Shown: positions 36,085 to 46,695 of the stretch, one piece after another
How the letters are laid out: every line of letters starts with the position of its first letter
How positions within the stretch are numbered: position 1 is the stretch's first letter
DNA from: Trema orientale
Taxonomy: Eukaryota > Streptophyta > Magnoliopsida > Rosales > Cannabaceae
DNA: 64,000 nucleotides
NCBI GenBank assembly: GCA_002914845.1
Contig: JXTC01000001.1
Location: 3,621,355 to 3,685,354, forward strand
Direction of reading: 5' to 3'
Program-made: the position numbers and the translations under genes
The notes under the pieces: model-generated
What the model saw: only the letters and a program-made list of their open reading frames with translations
Told to the model about the DNA's origin: nothing
Database searches by the model: none

Positions 36085-36257
36085 GAAGCCGTTTTTATTT
36101 TGGGATAATTACAATAAACAATTACAATAATTATCCTCATAGATTTAGGTGAAAATGAAATGTATTAATTTTGGTTTTCATAAATATAAAAAATATTTTC
36201 GTTTTTTTATAGGGTTAATGGCACAAAAATACCTGAAGTTTGGGTTTTTTTTTTTTN

Positions 36258-36292
<35 letters not shown>

Positions 36293-36562
36293 AAAAAATA
36301 ACGTTATCTTTCATTTTTGCATATTAATACCTGAAATTTTAAATGTGGCGAATGTATACTCTCGCTTGGAAAAAGACCATTTTATTTTTACCCTTACTGA
36401 ATTAATTAAAAACATGGTTAATACGAATATATATGTTTTAAGCTTTTTTCACTTAAATTATAAAAAAAAAAAGGTTGAAATAATAAAAACAAAAATCTCT
36501 TAAATTTCGATGAAGAATGGACGAAGGCAACAAAGGCAAGAACACTAACTACATCATCATCC

Positions 36563-36664
36563 ATGGCTGCTGTAGCCTTCACAACCCCTCACACTTACAG
36601 ACCCAAAACCCCACAATTTGGCACACCCAGAACCCCAAATCCACACTCAAAATTTCACTCATGA
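36563..36664 (+). pseudogene. Gene-fragment-like ORF inside the Mutator-like element (33 codons)
   Basis: ATG in context ATCCATGG opens a 33-residue frame, MAAVAFTTPHTYRPKTPQFG and onward, ending in a stop at 36,662-36,664. Starting MAA, rich in Ser/Thr/Pro/Arg and without acidic residues, it looks like the start of a plastid transit peptide. Base composition is visibly less AT-rich than its surroundings. Capture of a host gene start by the element is the inference; the donor is unknown. Confidence 0.4.
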
Positions 36665-37030
36665 TACTCAAACCAGTCATAAACTAGCAGAATTGATTCC
36701 CCCTCTTTATGATACTAATAATACAACACAATAACTCGAAGTTTAGTCTCTTTGTAGGTTGAGTTGCACTCATATAACTAAATATAGAGCTAAACAAAAT
36801 TTTCCAAATACGAAATGAGGTTTTCTTTGGTTGCCCGAAATATTGAAAAATGAAAATAAGAAAGTGAAAATTCCCAGCATCATAAAATATTCAAGCCTAA
36901 AGTTTGTACGTATATATTGTCTCAACAAACCCAATACTGAGATTTCATATAAAATTCTCACCCAAATCTAGTGACTAATCCAAGTCCATATCCATGATCA
37001 ACACCAGACATTTACATATATATAAATACC

Positions 37031-37063
<33 letters not shown>

Positions 37064-37227
37064 TAATAACTAATAACGATTTGAACCCTACACAATGTAT
37101 AAATATAAATTTAAAAAAAAAATGGAAGCAAAAAACTACCAGAAGGTTTTCTAAAACTCTTGAGTTTGGTTTTGGTGAGAGCCAACAAATGTATTGAGAA
37201 TATTTCAAAGGGCCAATCATATTTGAG

Positions 37228-37890
37228 TAGGGGTGAGCGCGATGTGGGTTGGGCGATATAATATGTAAATTCTTAACCAACCCACAAAGTGTGGTAGAAG
37301 AAAATCTTAACCACTGCGGTTAAAAAAAACTTATTAACCGCATCAAACCACATCACATTATGCAGTTTGGTATAGTGCAGTTTATGCAGTTTGGGTCTTG
37401 ATATAGGCCTCAACAAAATTGGGCTAAATTGAAGAAAATAATCTTCAATAAGTTATAACTACTAAAACAAAATTCATTTAAAAATTAACACAATATCTAA
37501 AACATTTAAGAAAATCATACACTCACACATTTATACTTGTCTAAACAACGTCTTAATAAGACACAACATTACATTCATACTTCTGTACCTTTTCCCTTAT
37601 ATATATGTATATTATTATGTATTTTAATGGCAGGCGAAACTAGAAGTTTAGATTTTAGTATATTACATATGTAATTTTATGTATAAAAATATTTTTTAAA
37701 TTAGATATACATAGTATACGTGGTACGGTGCGGTTTATTGCGAAAATAGAAATCTTATTCTGCCTTCCACACCACACTGCGGCAGTAGATAAAAACTAGA
37801 CCCCAAACTATACTACGAAGTAAAATAACCACAACACACTACGCAGTGTAGTTTAGTTTTGGCAGTCAAGTGAAAATCTGCTCACCCCTA
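37228..37890. mobile_element. hAT-type non-autonomous element nested in the Mutator-like element
   Basis: Ends TAGGGGTGAGC and GCTCACCCCTA are perfect 11-bp inverted repeats. Flanks TATTTGAG and GATTTGAG match at 7 of 8 positions, the 8-bp duplication typical of hAT. The interior has repeated GCGGTT/AACCGC and TGCAGTTTGG words as in many plant hAT MITEs. 663 bp, no transposase. Confidence 0.85.
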
Positions 37891-38697
37891 GATTTGAGTT
37901 TGTGAAATTAAAAAAAAAAAAAAAAAAAGAAAGAGAGAGATTAGATCTAAGTTTATGAAAATACGACTTAGAAATCTGAGAATAGTAACTCATCGGAGTA
38001 GAAGAATATCGTCGGAGGATAATCATCGCCTGAGGAGAGGAACGGACGAACTGAAGAGGATGAGAATTGATAATTTTCTTTTATTTGCACTTTTTTTAAA
38101 TACTTTTTTCTGTTTTAGTTTTTCTTTTAAATTTACACTAAAAAATAACTAAAATTATATAAAACTTATTAATAAGGGGTAATATGGTCTATTTACTGTT
38201 CAAATCACTTAATTTGTCAAAGGCAGAAATTCAAAATTTTAAGATATTAATTTGCAAAAGTGAAAGGTAAGGTTATTTTTTCATAGAAAACTCAAACTTC
38301 AGAGTATTTTTTTTATCACTAACCCTTTTTTATATAAAAAAATGTCTCTTTTTTTGGGTAACAAAAATATATTCTTGAAAATAATATATGAATTTTAACT
38401 TTTTGTCTAATTTGGTCAAGACTAGCATACAATCAATAAACATTTAAAAAAAAAGAAAGATAAAAGTACTCCCATTCTCAATATTTTTTTTTATGAGACT
38501 CCTACTCTAAACTTATAACAAAACACATAAAACCCAAAAGAAAACAAACGTAGTGGGTGAAAAAAAAAACGACGAGTTAGCCAATAAAGATTATACAATT
38601 TTCATTTTTCCCCCCTGGTTTTCTTTTTTTTTTTAAAGATATTTTGGTCATTTGCCACTCTCCTAAAGTCTTTTTTTTTTCCCCTTTTGTTTTCTAC

Positions 38698-38716
38698 NNN
38701 NNNNNNNNNNNNNNNN
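38698..38716. other. Assembly gap (19 N)
   Basis: Run of N flanked by poly-T. Isolated N bases also occur at 29,164, 33,216 and 36,257, each in or beside a homopolymer or (AT)n tract. Confidence 0.99.
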
Positions 38717-39276
38717 TTTTTTTTTTTTTTTGACAATTTGTCTATCTTCTCTTCCTTTATTGAACAGCAAAGACTTTGATTCGTATAGGTGATCAGTGAT
38801 ATGGTTGCACCAACTGGAAGTCTACAACTGGCTATGCTATACATTACTACATAATATTTAACATAGCAGTCAAGAGTATGGGCACTAGTGGTGCCCAACA
38901 CCACAATGATATGTTAGTCTGTTACTGACTAATCATAATTATAATTCAAATGAAACTTATGTGGAGCCCAATTCATTAATTAAATCATCCAGTGACAAAC
39001 AGACATGTCTGGTGCTAGTGCCCATAGCATTGCTCATTTAATAGTCTTTTACTAAACAAATTAAGACTTTGACTCTCCCCTTCAAAATTCACCCACCAAT
39101 TTGCATAAAGTCAACAATATGGTTGTGAATTAATTTTTTTTGGTCTTCAAAATAAGGTTCTGTATTACCACCAAACCTTACCTTATTATTTTAATGTTTT
39201 TCTTCTTGTGGGTCATCCAAGCGCCGGAAAGTTCAGTTGGGCCTCTGGAAACGGGCTCTGAACATGAACCATGTCC

Positions 39277-39292
39277 GGCCCATATATGGGCC
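39277..39292. promoter_or_regulatory. Perfect palindrome of two site II (GGCCCA) motifs
   Basis: GGCCCATATATGGGCC is a 16-bp perfect palindrome; another GGGCC follows at 39,298-39,302 and TTGGGCC lies just before it (39,237-39,243). TGGGCC/GGCCCA is the TCP-bound site II element of many plant housekeeping promoters. No gene start was identified beside it. Confidence 0.45.
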
Positions 39293-39358
39293 TTTCTGGG
39301 CCAAAAAGAAAGAAGTAATTTTCAAAAACAAAAATATAATTTCCCCCCACGCGGGGAT

Positions 39359-39430
39359 TGAACCCGACGTGAATCGAACACGCAACCTTCTGATCTGGAG
39401 TCAGACGCGCTACCATTGCGCCACGGATCC
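39359..39430 (-). tRNA. tRNA-Trp (CCA anticodon), nuclear type
   Basis: On the minus strand the 72-nt sequence begins GGATCCGTGGCGCAATGGTA and ends GTCGGGTTCA. The acceptor stem GGATCCG pairs with CGGGTTC (two G-U pairs). A box TGGCGCAATGG, anticodon loop with CCA in GACTCCAGATC and B box GTTCGATTC are all in place. No intron. A T run follows about 25 bases downstream. Confidence 0.97.
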
Positions 39431-40045
39431 AATTGCTTTTAAACCTTCAAGACTAATTATTATCTTTAATTTTGTTTTAATATGAAACTTTTTTGTCTTA
39501 CTTACTATTTTAATAATTTTTCAACTGCAAAAACAGAAAGTGTGATATTTTTACTTCTTAGTTATGTACTAATTCGACTGTTCATACAACATAGTTGAAT
39601 CCTAGTAGTAAATTGACGGAAAATAAAAAGGTGCATTTCTAGCTAATATATTCTTTTATTTTATTGATGAATGTTTTTATTTGATTAAGAGGAGTGTTAT
39701 GACTATTTTCTTTTTTATTATTATACCTCATAATTTGATATATGGGTTCTACCATATTTAATAATATTATTAAAATATGAAATTTTTAAGTGGAATTCAC
39801 GTATAAGCAATGGAACACGAGAGGTTAAAAAAAAAAAAAAAAAGAGTAGTCCCAACATTACCCGTTTGAGTAAAATCTTATTATGTCTTGCCTATATGAA
39901 CCCATATATGGAAACAAAAATAAGCCAACAAAAATCTTCATCTAAGAACAGTAGTAATAAAAGTTTCAACTAATCCAGTTGATTATCAAAATATTAATTG
40001 TTCTCTAACAAAATTAATTATATTTTTAAAAGATAGTTATTTTAA
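39431..40045. other. Intergenic, no gene seen
   Basis: AT-rich sequence between tRNA-Trp and a MITE; it has an A run at 39,826-39,843. Confidence 0.5.
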
Positions 40046-40054
40046 AAATATTAG

Positions 40055-40389
40055 AGATAATTACACTGACACTCCCTACTTTATGTAAAATCACAGTGAC
40101 CCCTCCTAAATGAAAATAATTTCAGTCAATAAAATATTAAAGATCAATGAAAAATTTGCCACTTAACTGTATTATTCTTCTATTCAATAAGTATTGTTTT
40201 GATTAAAAAAAGAACTAATCAAACGTAAATTTTGATTTATAAAAGTGAAAAATCTATAAGAATTCAACTAAAACAGAGGGTATATGTGTATTTTACTGAA
40301 TTATAAGAGGTATGAATGTAAATATTTTTAAGTCCGGGGTGTCATTGTTAGTTTGACATAAAGCAGGGAGTGAAAATGTAATTTCATCG
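40055..40389. mobile_element. Mutator-type MITE, 335 bp, close upstream of the KOM-like gene
   Basis: Left end AGATAATTACACTGACACTCCCTACTTTATG; the right end, reverse-complemented, reads CGATGAAATTACATTTTCACTCCC and TGCTTTATG. Flanks AAATATTAG (40,046-40,054) and AAATGTTAG (40,390-40,398) match at 8 of 9. It ends 161 bases before the KOM-like start codon. Confidence 0.8.
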
Positions 40390-40398
40390 AAATGTTAG

Positions 40399-40550
40399 CA
40401 ATTGAACCCCTATACCTCCCGCCAATCCTAACTGCCGAATCCTCTCTTCTAACTGTCAGTCAGTACAGCTGGACCATTAAGGCGGCAAATCTCCATTTCG
40501 ATTCTTCGAACCTCTCTCTCTCTCTCTATATCACTCTCTCTCTAGAATCC
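40399..40550 (+). promoter_or_regulatory. Core promoter and 5' leader of the KOM-like gene
   Basis: Only about 150 bases separate the MITE from the ATG. A CT-rich run at 40,511-40,545 (CTCTCTCTCTCTCTATATCACTC) is typical of plant core promoters or leaders. An in-frame ATG at 40,392 overlaps the MITE's target duplication and is unlikely to be used. Confidence 0.45.
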
Positions 40551-43500
40551 ATGGCCGAGACTTCAAAGTTGGAAACCCAGATCGAAGTCAAGCCCCCTCC
40601 ACCACCGCCATTCTTAATCGAAAACCTCCAAGAACAGACGGTCCTGCTCTCCTTCTTCAAATCCGGCCCCCGGAGCTGGCGACGGGACACGTGGATCACT
40701 GCCGTCCTTCTGATCATCCCGATCATTGCTTTCACGGTCACAATGTTCGTCAACGACTGTTGGCGCAACTCTCACAGAGAATGCGCTCTCAAAGCCCTGG
40801 GGAGGTTCTCATTTCAGCCGCTCTCGGAGAACCCCCTTCTTGGTCCTTCTGCTTCCACGTACGTATTAGCTTTTTTTTTTTTTTTTAAAAAATTTTGTTT
40901 TCTAGGTCTAATTTTGGTGATCTTGTATCTGATCTCCACTGGGGTTTGAGTAATTTGATTTTGCTATGCCCTGAATTTTGATGGGTTTTGCCGTGTTTGG
41001 ATCGTGGGAAAATGGGTTTCCCATACTCTGGTGATTCTTGTTTAGGTTGATGAATCCGTTGACTAATTTGATTTTGTTCTGTCCTGAATTTTGACGGGTT
41101 ACCTTACCTCTGTTTGGTTTATGGGGAAATGGGGAGACGAGAAATCCGATCCTTTGTGGCAACATATGTTTGTTAAGGACGAAATTGAGCCTTTTCTGGT
41201 TAAGTTTTGTTAAGTAATTTAATTGAAAGTCATTGCTCCCTTGTTTAACCAAAAAGGAAGAAAAGAAAAGAAAAGAAAAGAAAAGGGCTACCAAAATGAG
41301 AGCTCAAGTAATTGTATTTCTCATTGTTAGTGATAAGTTACTAGGCTTTCTACTGCTAGTATCTACGCCATATAAGATAGGCATAGAAATCACTCATGCG
41401 TGTTTGTAAATTTGATTAGAGGGCATGGATACTTGTCTGCCTTCGTTTAGACTTGAAAACTCGTGTTTTTGCACATCATTTCCTTGATTAGTTCAGAGTT
41501 TCCTCATTCTATACTAATTTTGCCTTAACTCGGGAATTGTTGCTGTTTGTAGTTATGCCTAAGCAAGCTTTATATGCCTTGATTTGGACTTGAAGTTATG
41601 TCTTTTTCTGCCGTTTTGTCTTTCCTCGATTAGTTCAGGATTTTTTCATTGGAAAGCTAATTTTACCATAACCTGTTGTTGTAGCTGCTTATAGTTACAC
41701 GAAGTAGGCAAAAACTTTGGTTTCCCACGCATGTGTAAGTTAATTGTAATGTTTATTACAGGCTAGATGAAATGGGGGCTTTTCGACGGACATTTTTGAG
41801 AGAACATCAAATGTGGCGTTTTTTCGCATTTCAATGTCTACACGCAGGTGTGATCCCCTTTGTCATCAACCTCAGCAGTGTTGCCTTTGTCGGGTTTCAC
41901 TTGGAGCGGGAGTTTGGACCATGTAAATGTCTTCTCTCTCCTATCGTCTTTATTTAACAATTCTTCAATAAATTTAAGGCAAAATATAACATCTTCCTTT
42001 TTTGCTATTTGTTGTGCAGTAAGGGTCGGGATAATCTATCTACTTTCTGCCTTTTCTGGTACACTGGTAGCTGCACTCTTTGTTCAAAACAAGCCGGCAG
42101 TTGGTTCATCTGGAGCTTTATATGGATTACTAGGCGCTGCGCTTTCCGAGCTGATTTGGAACTGGAGAATGTACACTGACAAGGTCTTTAGACCTGCCTT
42201 TTTATCATTCGGCTGATATTAATCATCTTTCCCACTGATTTAGTACATACTTATTGGTTTTGTTGAATGTGATTAGCTTGCAGCTTTGGCATTACTTCTC
42301 TCCATATGCATGATCAATCTAGCGCTCGGATTGCTTCCGTATGTGGACAATTTTGCGAGCACTGGAGGTTTTATAGCTGGAATCCTTCTTGGAGCAGCAC
42401 TTTTATGCAGCTATGAGATGCAACAAAAGCCTCAAAATACAGGAAAAGGAAGTGACCAAAGCTTTATCAAGTTGAAGTTAAAGCATAAGCTGGAGTGGTC
42501 AGGATTCAGGACTTTCTTACTTCTTCTCTTCTGTCTCTTGTGAGTACTTTCTGTTGTTGTCTTTGTTCTCTTGGTTCTGTTAGTACCTTGACTTTTGTTT
42601 GCTTGTCATTTTTGTTCACATGAGTCTTTATAAGAAAAAGTTTCTTTCTTATGCAGATTTGCTGGATGCCTAGTAGCGGTTCTGTATGGTGTTGACATGA
42701 ACGAGTACTGCAGCTGGTGTCAACATCTTAATTGTGTTCCTACTAAAAGATGGAGCTGTGAAGACCGAGAAATTTATTGTCAGGTAATGTATACTATTGA
42801 AAATGATTATTATCTGCAATAGAGAAAAGCTCGGCTTTGAAAAAAATGAAAATATGAAATATGAGGAGAAATGAGAAATTTCTCTGGAAATCTTGCACTA
42901 ATTCTCGACACAAGTTAGCTCGGTGGTTTGCTTTGCAGGATGTCCTTCTAAACTGATCCAGATTGAATACTATGTTTACTGTGGGTGATGTATCTTGTCT
43001 CTTTTGTTGTTCATCTTGAAACCTCCTTTCATTTGTTCTTGACTTGTGGTTTTTCAAAGTTTTTACGGTGGGGGTCTCCATGGTGAATCAGAACAGAGAT
43101 ATTGTAATTATCTGGTTTTAGAGGAGTGGATTGAGGTTTTTTTGGTGTCTAATCACTCCTGCTTCGAGATATTCCCTGAGACAAGATTTTCCTCTTTGGT
43201 TTGGTAGTCTTGAAGTTGGTATGGAAGGAGCGGAATAGGAGCCTCCTTGAAGGTGGACAGGTGGTCATGCCTGCACTGGCTTCGGCTATGATGAGGAGGT
43301 TCAATGAATTTGCGGTCCACCTTCCTGAAATCTAATGCAGAAATGAACTCTGGTTACCCCCGCCTGAGGATTTCGTTCAGATTAACTAAGATGCAGCAAT
43401 CTCTTCAGATGGTTGTTGCTTAGCATGTGTTCCCATCCTGCTCAGTGGTCACTAGAATCCACTACTGACCCTTTGTTGGCGGAAATGAGAGCTCTGGAAT

Positions 43501-44212
43501 AGGCTGCTAAGCTGGCAGAACGCCAGAACTGGATGAAAGTGATTTTTGAACCGGACTTCTCCAGGTGGTCTCTGCCATCAATTCCACTGAGGTTGAGTGC
43601 CACTGGAGTTTCAGGGATGCTTGTGAAGGTTGTTGATCAGTTTGGCCTAGAATCAATGCTGTCAAGGAGAACAGGACAGCAGACTTCTTCTCTCATAATT
43701 TGGCAAAATGGGCATAAGATTGGAAATCAATGGGAGGGTAATTCTGGTTAAGGATGTGCCTCGTGAGGTGACACGGGACTTTGTGCCTCGGTCTGGTGAA
43801 GTGGGGTTCTGTTGCCGTTTGAGTTGGCTGTCGTGCTTATGTTAGTCTTTTGTTTCTGTTATGTTGTGGTTGTGTCCAGTTTAGTTCTTTTCGGTTTCGT
43901 GTGTTTTGTTTCTTTCAGTTGCAGTGTGTCCCTAAGCCTTGTACTAGTTTTACCATTTTGGCTTTTTAATATACTCTTCTTTCATCCAAAAAAGGGAAAA
44001 AAAAAAAAAAAAAGAATTCTTTTGTGCAAGTTACTGAAATGAAAAATGCATTCTCTATGCAGGTCATGGTGAGCAATGTATTGCCAGAGTTGACTTTGAG
44101 TTGCTTATCTAATGGGAACTTCAAGATTTATCGTTACACCAACATCTCCAAATCGAGGTTGAATGATATTTGCAGTATGCTTTGCGATTCTGATTATATT
44201 GGAACGCCATAG
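40551..44212 (+). CDS. KOM: Atypical rhomboid-family membrane protein, KOMPEITO (KOM)-like, 390 aa
   Basis: Exons: 40551-40858, 41762-41922, 42020-42183, 42277-42539, 42657-42783, 44063-44212, all GT-AG. About seven membrane segments: the first at 49-67, five or so in the rhomboid core (about 120-270), one at about 285-305. A proline-rich N-terminus precedes them and a Cys-rich tail (EYCSWCQHLNC and WSCE) follows. The nucleophile Ser is present in GSSGALYG (S187). The TM2 His is Pro (HAGVIPFVIN, P135, with N139 kept), and the catalytic His normally in DNFAHIGGF is Ser (DNFASTGGF, S239). Arabidopsis KOM (At1g77860) was described as an atypical rhomboid needed for callose and pollen-wall formation. 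So I infer a pseudoprotease, or at least an altered active site. Start chosen at ATCCATGG; the upstream in-frame ATG lies in repeat-derived sequence. Confidence 0.92.
43070..44012 (+). mobile_element. 5'-truncated L1-type LINE in the last KOM-like intron
   Basis: The intron 42784-44062 contains the 3' part of a LINE in the same orientation as the gene. Translation around 43,480-43,600 resembles the C-terminal RNase H-like domain of plant L1 elements (LAERQNWMKVIFEPDFSRW), and the element ends in a poly(A) of about 18 at 43,997-44,013. Stops and frame changes are frequent. The 5' limit is a guess; no target duplication was seen. Confidence 0.75.
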
Positions 44213-44862
44213 AATGGAACAAGTTTATACGGATTGTCTGTCAATATTCGTTGATAGCTCTTGCTGTTGCTGCTAATACCATACAGATATAGGTATTTTC
44301 AAGTTTTGTGCAAGTCTTTCTGTGAAATACCTGACTTGTCAATATTTGCTCGATTTTGCACACGCTCATAAATGAAATACACAACTTGTCTATCTTCATT
44401 TTTTGCTCGTTTTATCTTTTTTTTTCCCCCTTTATTTTTATTTTTTAAATATGGATCCATTGTTTATTAGAAGGAGAATAGCGTAATATTTTCTATTTTG
44501 GAATCTTCTAATTGGTAGGAATTACTCACCAAGAAAAGAAGAAAAAAGAGAGAGAGAGAGTTGTTTTTTATCATAATTACTATTGTTCAACATGGTTTTA
44601 CTTCTGGGTATAAAAAAGCTAACGGGATACTGTTTTCTATTCAAGTACCAGTCAATCATTTATGTGTTATCGGCCATGCAAAAGACCGCAGTTTGATCAA
44701 TTTTGGGGCTTTTCTTTTCTTTTCTTAAGCTATTATAAATGTCAAATCATACATAAAAAAAGATGATATATACAATGTCATTGGGGACATAGTTTTATCG
44801 GTTTGTTAATATCAAAAAATGAATAATTATTTAATTTGACTAGCTCTAGACAGCACGCCAAA
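44213..44862. other. 3' untranslated region of the KOM-like gene and intergenic sequence
   Basis: It contains a CT/T-rich stretch at 44,418-44,450 and an AG repeat near 44,548-44,560. No further gene was seen before tRNA-Arg. Confidence 0.5.
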
Positions 44863-44935
44863 GCGCCCGTGGCCTAATGGATAAGGCGTCTGACTTCTAA
44901 TCAGGCGATTGTGGGTTCGAGTCCCACCGGGCGTG
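44863..44935 (+). tRNA. tRNA-Arg (UCU anticodon), nuclear type
   Basis: The 73-nt sequence begins GCGCCCGTGGCCTAATGGAT and ends CCCACCGGGCGTG. The acceptor stem GCGCCCG pairs with CGGGCGT (one G-U), the anticodon TCT lies in GACTTCTAATC, and the B box is GGTTCGAGTCC. A CTTTTT terminator follows at 44,945-44,950. No intron. Confidence 0.97.
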
Positions 44936-45169
44936 CAAGTAAATCTTTTTAATATATTTTTTTCATTTTCTCCTTCTTACAATTTTGGGAAATTAAATTT
45001 AACACTGTATCTTTTATGGGACTTTTTCGCCAAACAATTTTGGATCCCACACGTGGACTTGTGTACTCATCAAAGGTAGAAAGCACACATTTCTCCTTAA
45101 TATAATTTGTGTGACCATTCTAATACACCTTCCCTATGGGGGAGATTAAGTACTCGGCAATTTTATTTA

Positions 45170-45559
45170 TTTTTACTTATATACGGTGTTTGAGAAAAAG
45201 AATTTGAAAAATACGGTAGTTTTGTATTTTTTAAGGTGCGGTACGGTTTTTATTAGACAAATTTCGTTTTTTAAAAAATATTTAGAAAAATACTATTTTT
45301 TAAAATAGTGACCGGTTTCTGTTAACAGTTTCTAGAAACTGCTAACTAGTAATCAAAGATATTTATAACTAGTATATAACTAGTAATCAGTAACTAGTTT
45401 CCAGAAACTGGTAACTAGTAACTATTTTAAAAATGATATTTTTCTAAATATTTTTTAAAAAGTGATATTTTCCTAATAAAAACTATACCAAAATTGGTAA
45501 AAAGTGTGACTTCCGTATATTTACAATTTTTTTTGGTTTTTGTAGGTATAAGTGTTAGA
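45170..45559. mobile_element. Short TIR element related to the array-bearing elements
   Basis: The right end GTATAAGTGTTAGAAACCC is the inverse of the left end of the 27,632 element. Arms with TTTTAAAAAATATTTAGAAAAATA match in inverted orientation on both sides of a centre full of TAACTAGT and GTTTCCAGAAACTGG palindromes. The left limit is approximate. Confidence 0.6.
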
Positions 45560-45845
45560 AACCCATTTATTAATTCGTGTTATTCATGAGGTTAAATCAC
45601 AAATGCCCCAGTCTCGGGCTTGGATGTTGGGCCGTCCAAGTATCCACTCGCCCTATAGAGCAGGATCTCTCGAGTATTGACATCACATCCGTCAACGCCA
45701 CCACTTTGTGTTTTATTTATAGCTTTTTCTTGGTGTTTTTAAAGAGAAAATTAGCTTCGCCTCCTTGTTTCTTTGGAATGTACAATACTTCCCCCCTCCC
45801 CCTTTTATGACATGTTTATGTTTATTAAAGAGCAATGAGAATGAT

Positions 45846-46695
45846 TGTTGATGGAGTTTTTATCAATGGAATGATTAATCGGATTCTAAGAGCAAATCCA
45901 ATCAAATTACATACAATTTTTTAGATGTTGTATATAATTTTCTGAAAAATAAATAGAGCAATTTTATAGTGGTTCAGTCCCAGAAAGATGATCTACGTCC
46001 ACTGTAGTTTATTATGGAGAGAGTGTATACAATGCTATAGTTTCAGTTCAACAAATGAGTGCGTTTGTAAACTTTTTTCACAATATGACTGAGATCTCCT
46101 ATTTATAGATGGAGAGTCCTAATCATTTATAATTGCATGCATTATTTTAGGTAGCATAGTTATCCCAAAATAACATGATAATTACAAATTATTCAATAAT
46201 TATCTAAATATAAACGAATTATCTATATTTGAATAAATTATCATAATTTATATGATAATTATCTAAGTATTTGTTGAGTTATCTGTCTTCTAGAAGAATT
46301 CGTCGTAGTTGCATACGCGTCTTAGAGTATCAACATATCAAATCTGCTGCTAGCTAACTTCTCAATTCACACGCGAGCGGTAACGTGTTAGCTAACTTTG
46401 TGTAAGTTATTTGGCTTTCCAAGATGGTAACATACTAGCTAACATTGTGTAAGCTATCTAGCTTTCTATGAGTAAGCAAGCTTTCACTCATCTGAGGCAA
46501 CCATTTTGTTAGTAGATAAAAATAAGCTTACATAGTTGAGGTCGCATGCACTTTTTAAGTTGCGATTGATAACAAGTAGAATTCCTCATATTGAAAACTT
46601 GCGTGCACCTCATATTTTATACGCAATTTATATTTTGTGTGTACCTCATATTTTGTGCGCACCTTTTCTATAGCTTATATTATTAGCACATAATA
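45846..46695 (-). repeat. 3' LTR of the gypsy element
   Basis: Direct repeat of 52,296-53,145; shared words include GATTAATCGGATTCTAAGAGC near the start and CACCTTTTCTA and ATTATTAGCACA near the end. Confidence 0.88.

Larger units (their letters stand above)
36212..38325. mobile_element. Mutator-like element (candidate Pack-MULE), 2.1 kb, exact 9-bp target duplication
   Basis: TTTTTTATA flanks both ends (36,203-36,211 and 38,326-38,334). The ends are inverted repeats of over 100 bp: GGGTTAATGGCACAAAAATA and CTGAAGTTTGGG on the left; reverse complement GGGTTAGTGATAAAAAAAAT and CTGAAGTTTGAG on the right; further inside, CATTTTTGCATATTAAT against CACTTTTGCAAATTAAT. No transposase was recognised. 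The interior holds a transit-peptide-like reading frame at 36,563-36,664, an hAT-type element at 37,228-37,890 and a GC-richer patch at 37,990-38,075. A single N sits in a T run at 36,257. Confidence 0.88.
38335..39358. other. Intergenic, contains an assembly gap
   Basis: No gene was seen. An unresolved gap of 19 N lies at 38,698-38,716 between long T runs. Confidence 0.6.

Noticed and set aside
36240-36503. Plus-strand frame of 87 codons at the left end of the Mutator-like element
   Set aside because: Its start is poly-Phe from a T run containing an N, and it lies within the terminal inverted repeat.
40392-40550. Upstream in-frame ATG for the KOM-like protein (53 extra residues)
   Set aside because: It starts inside the MITE target duplication, and the added residues look like translated leader; the ATG at 40,551 has better context.
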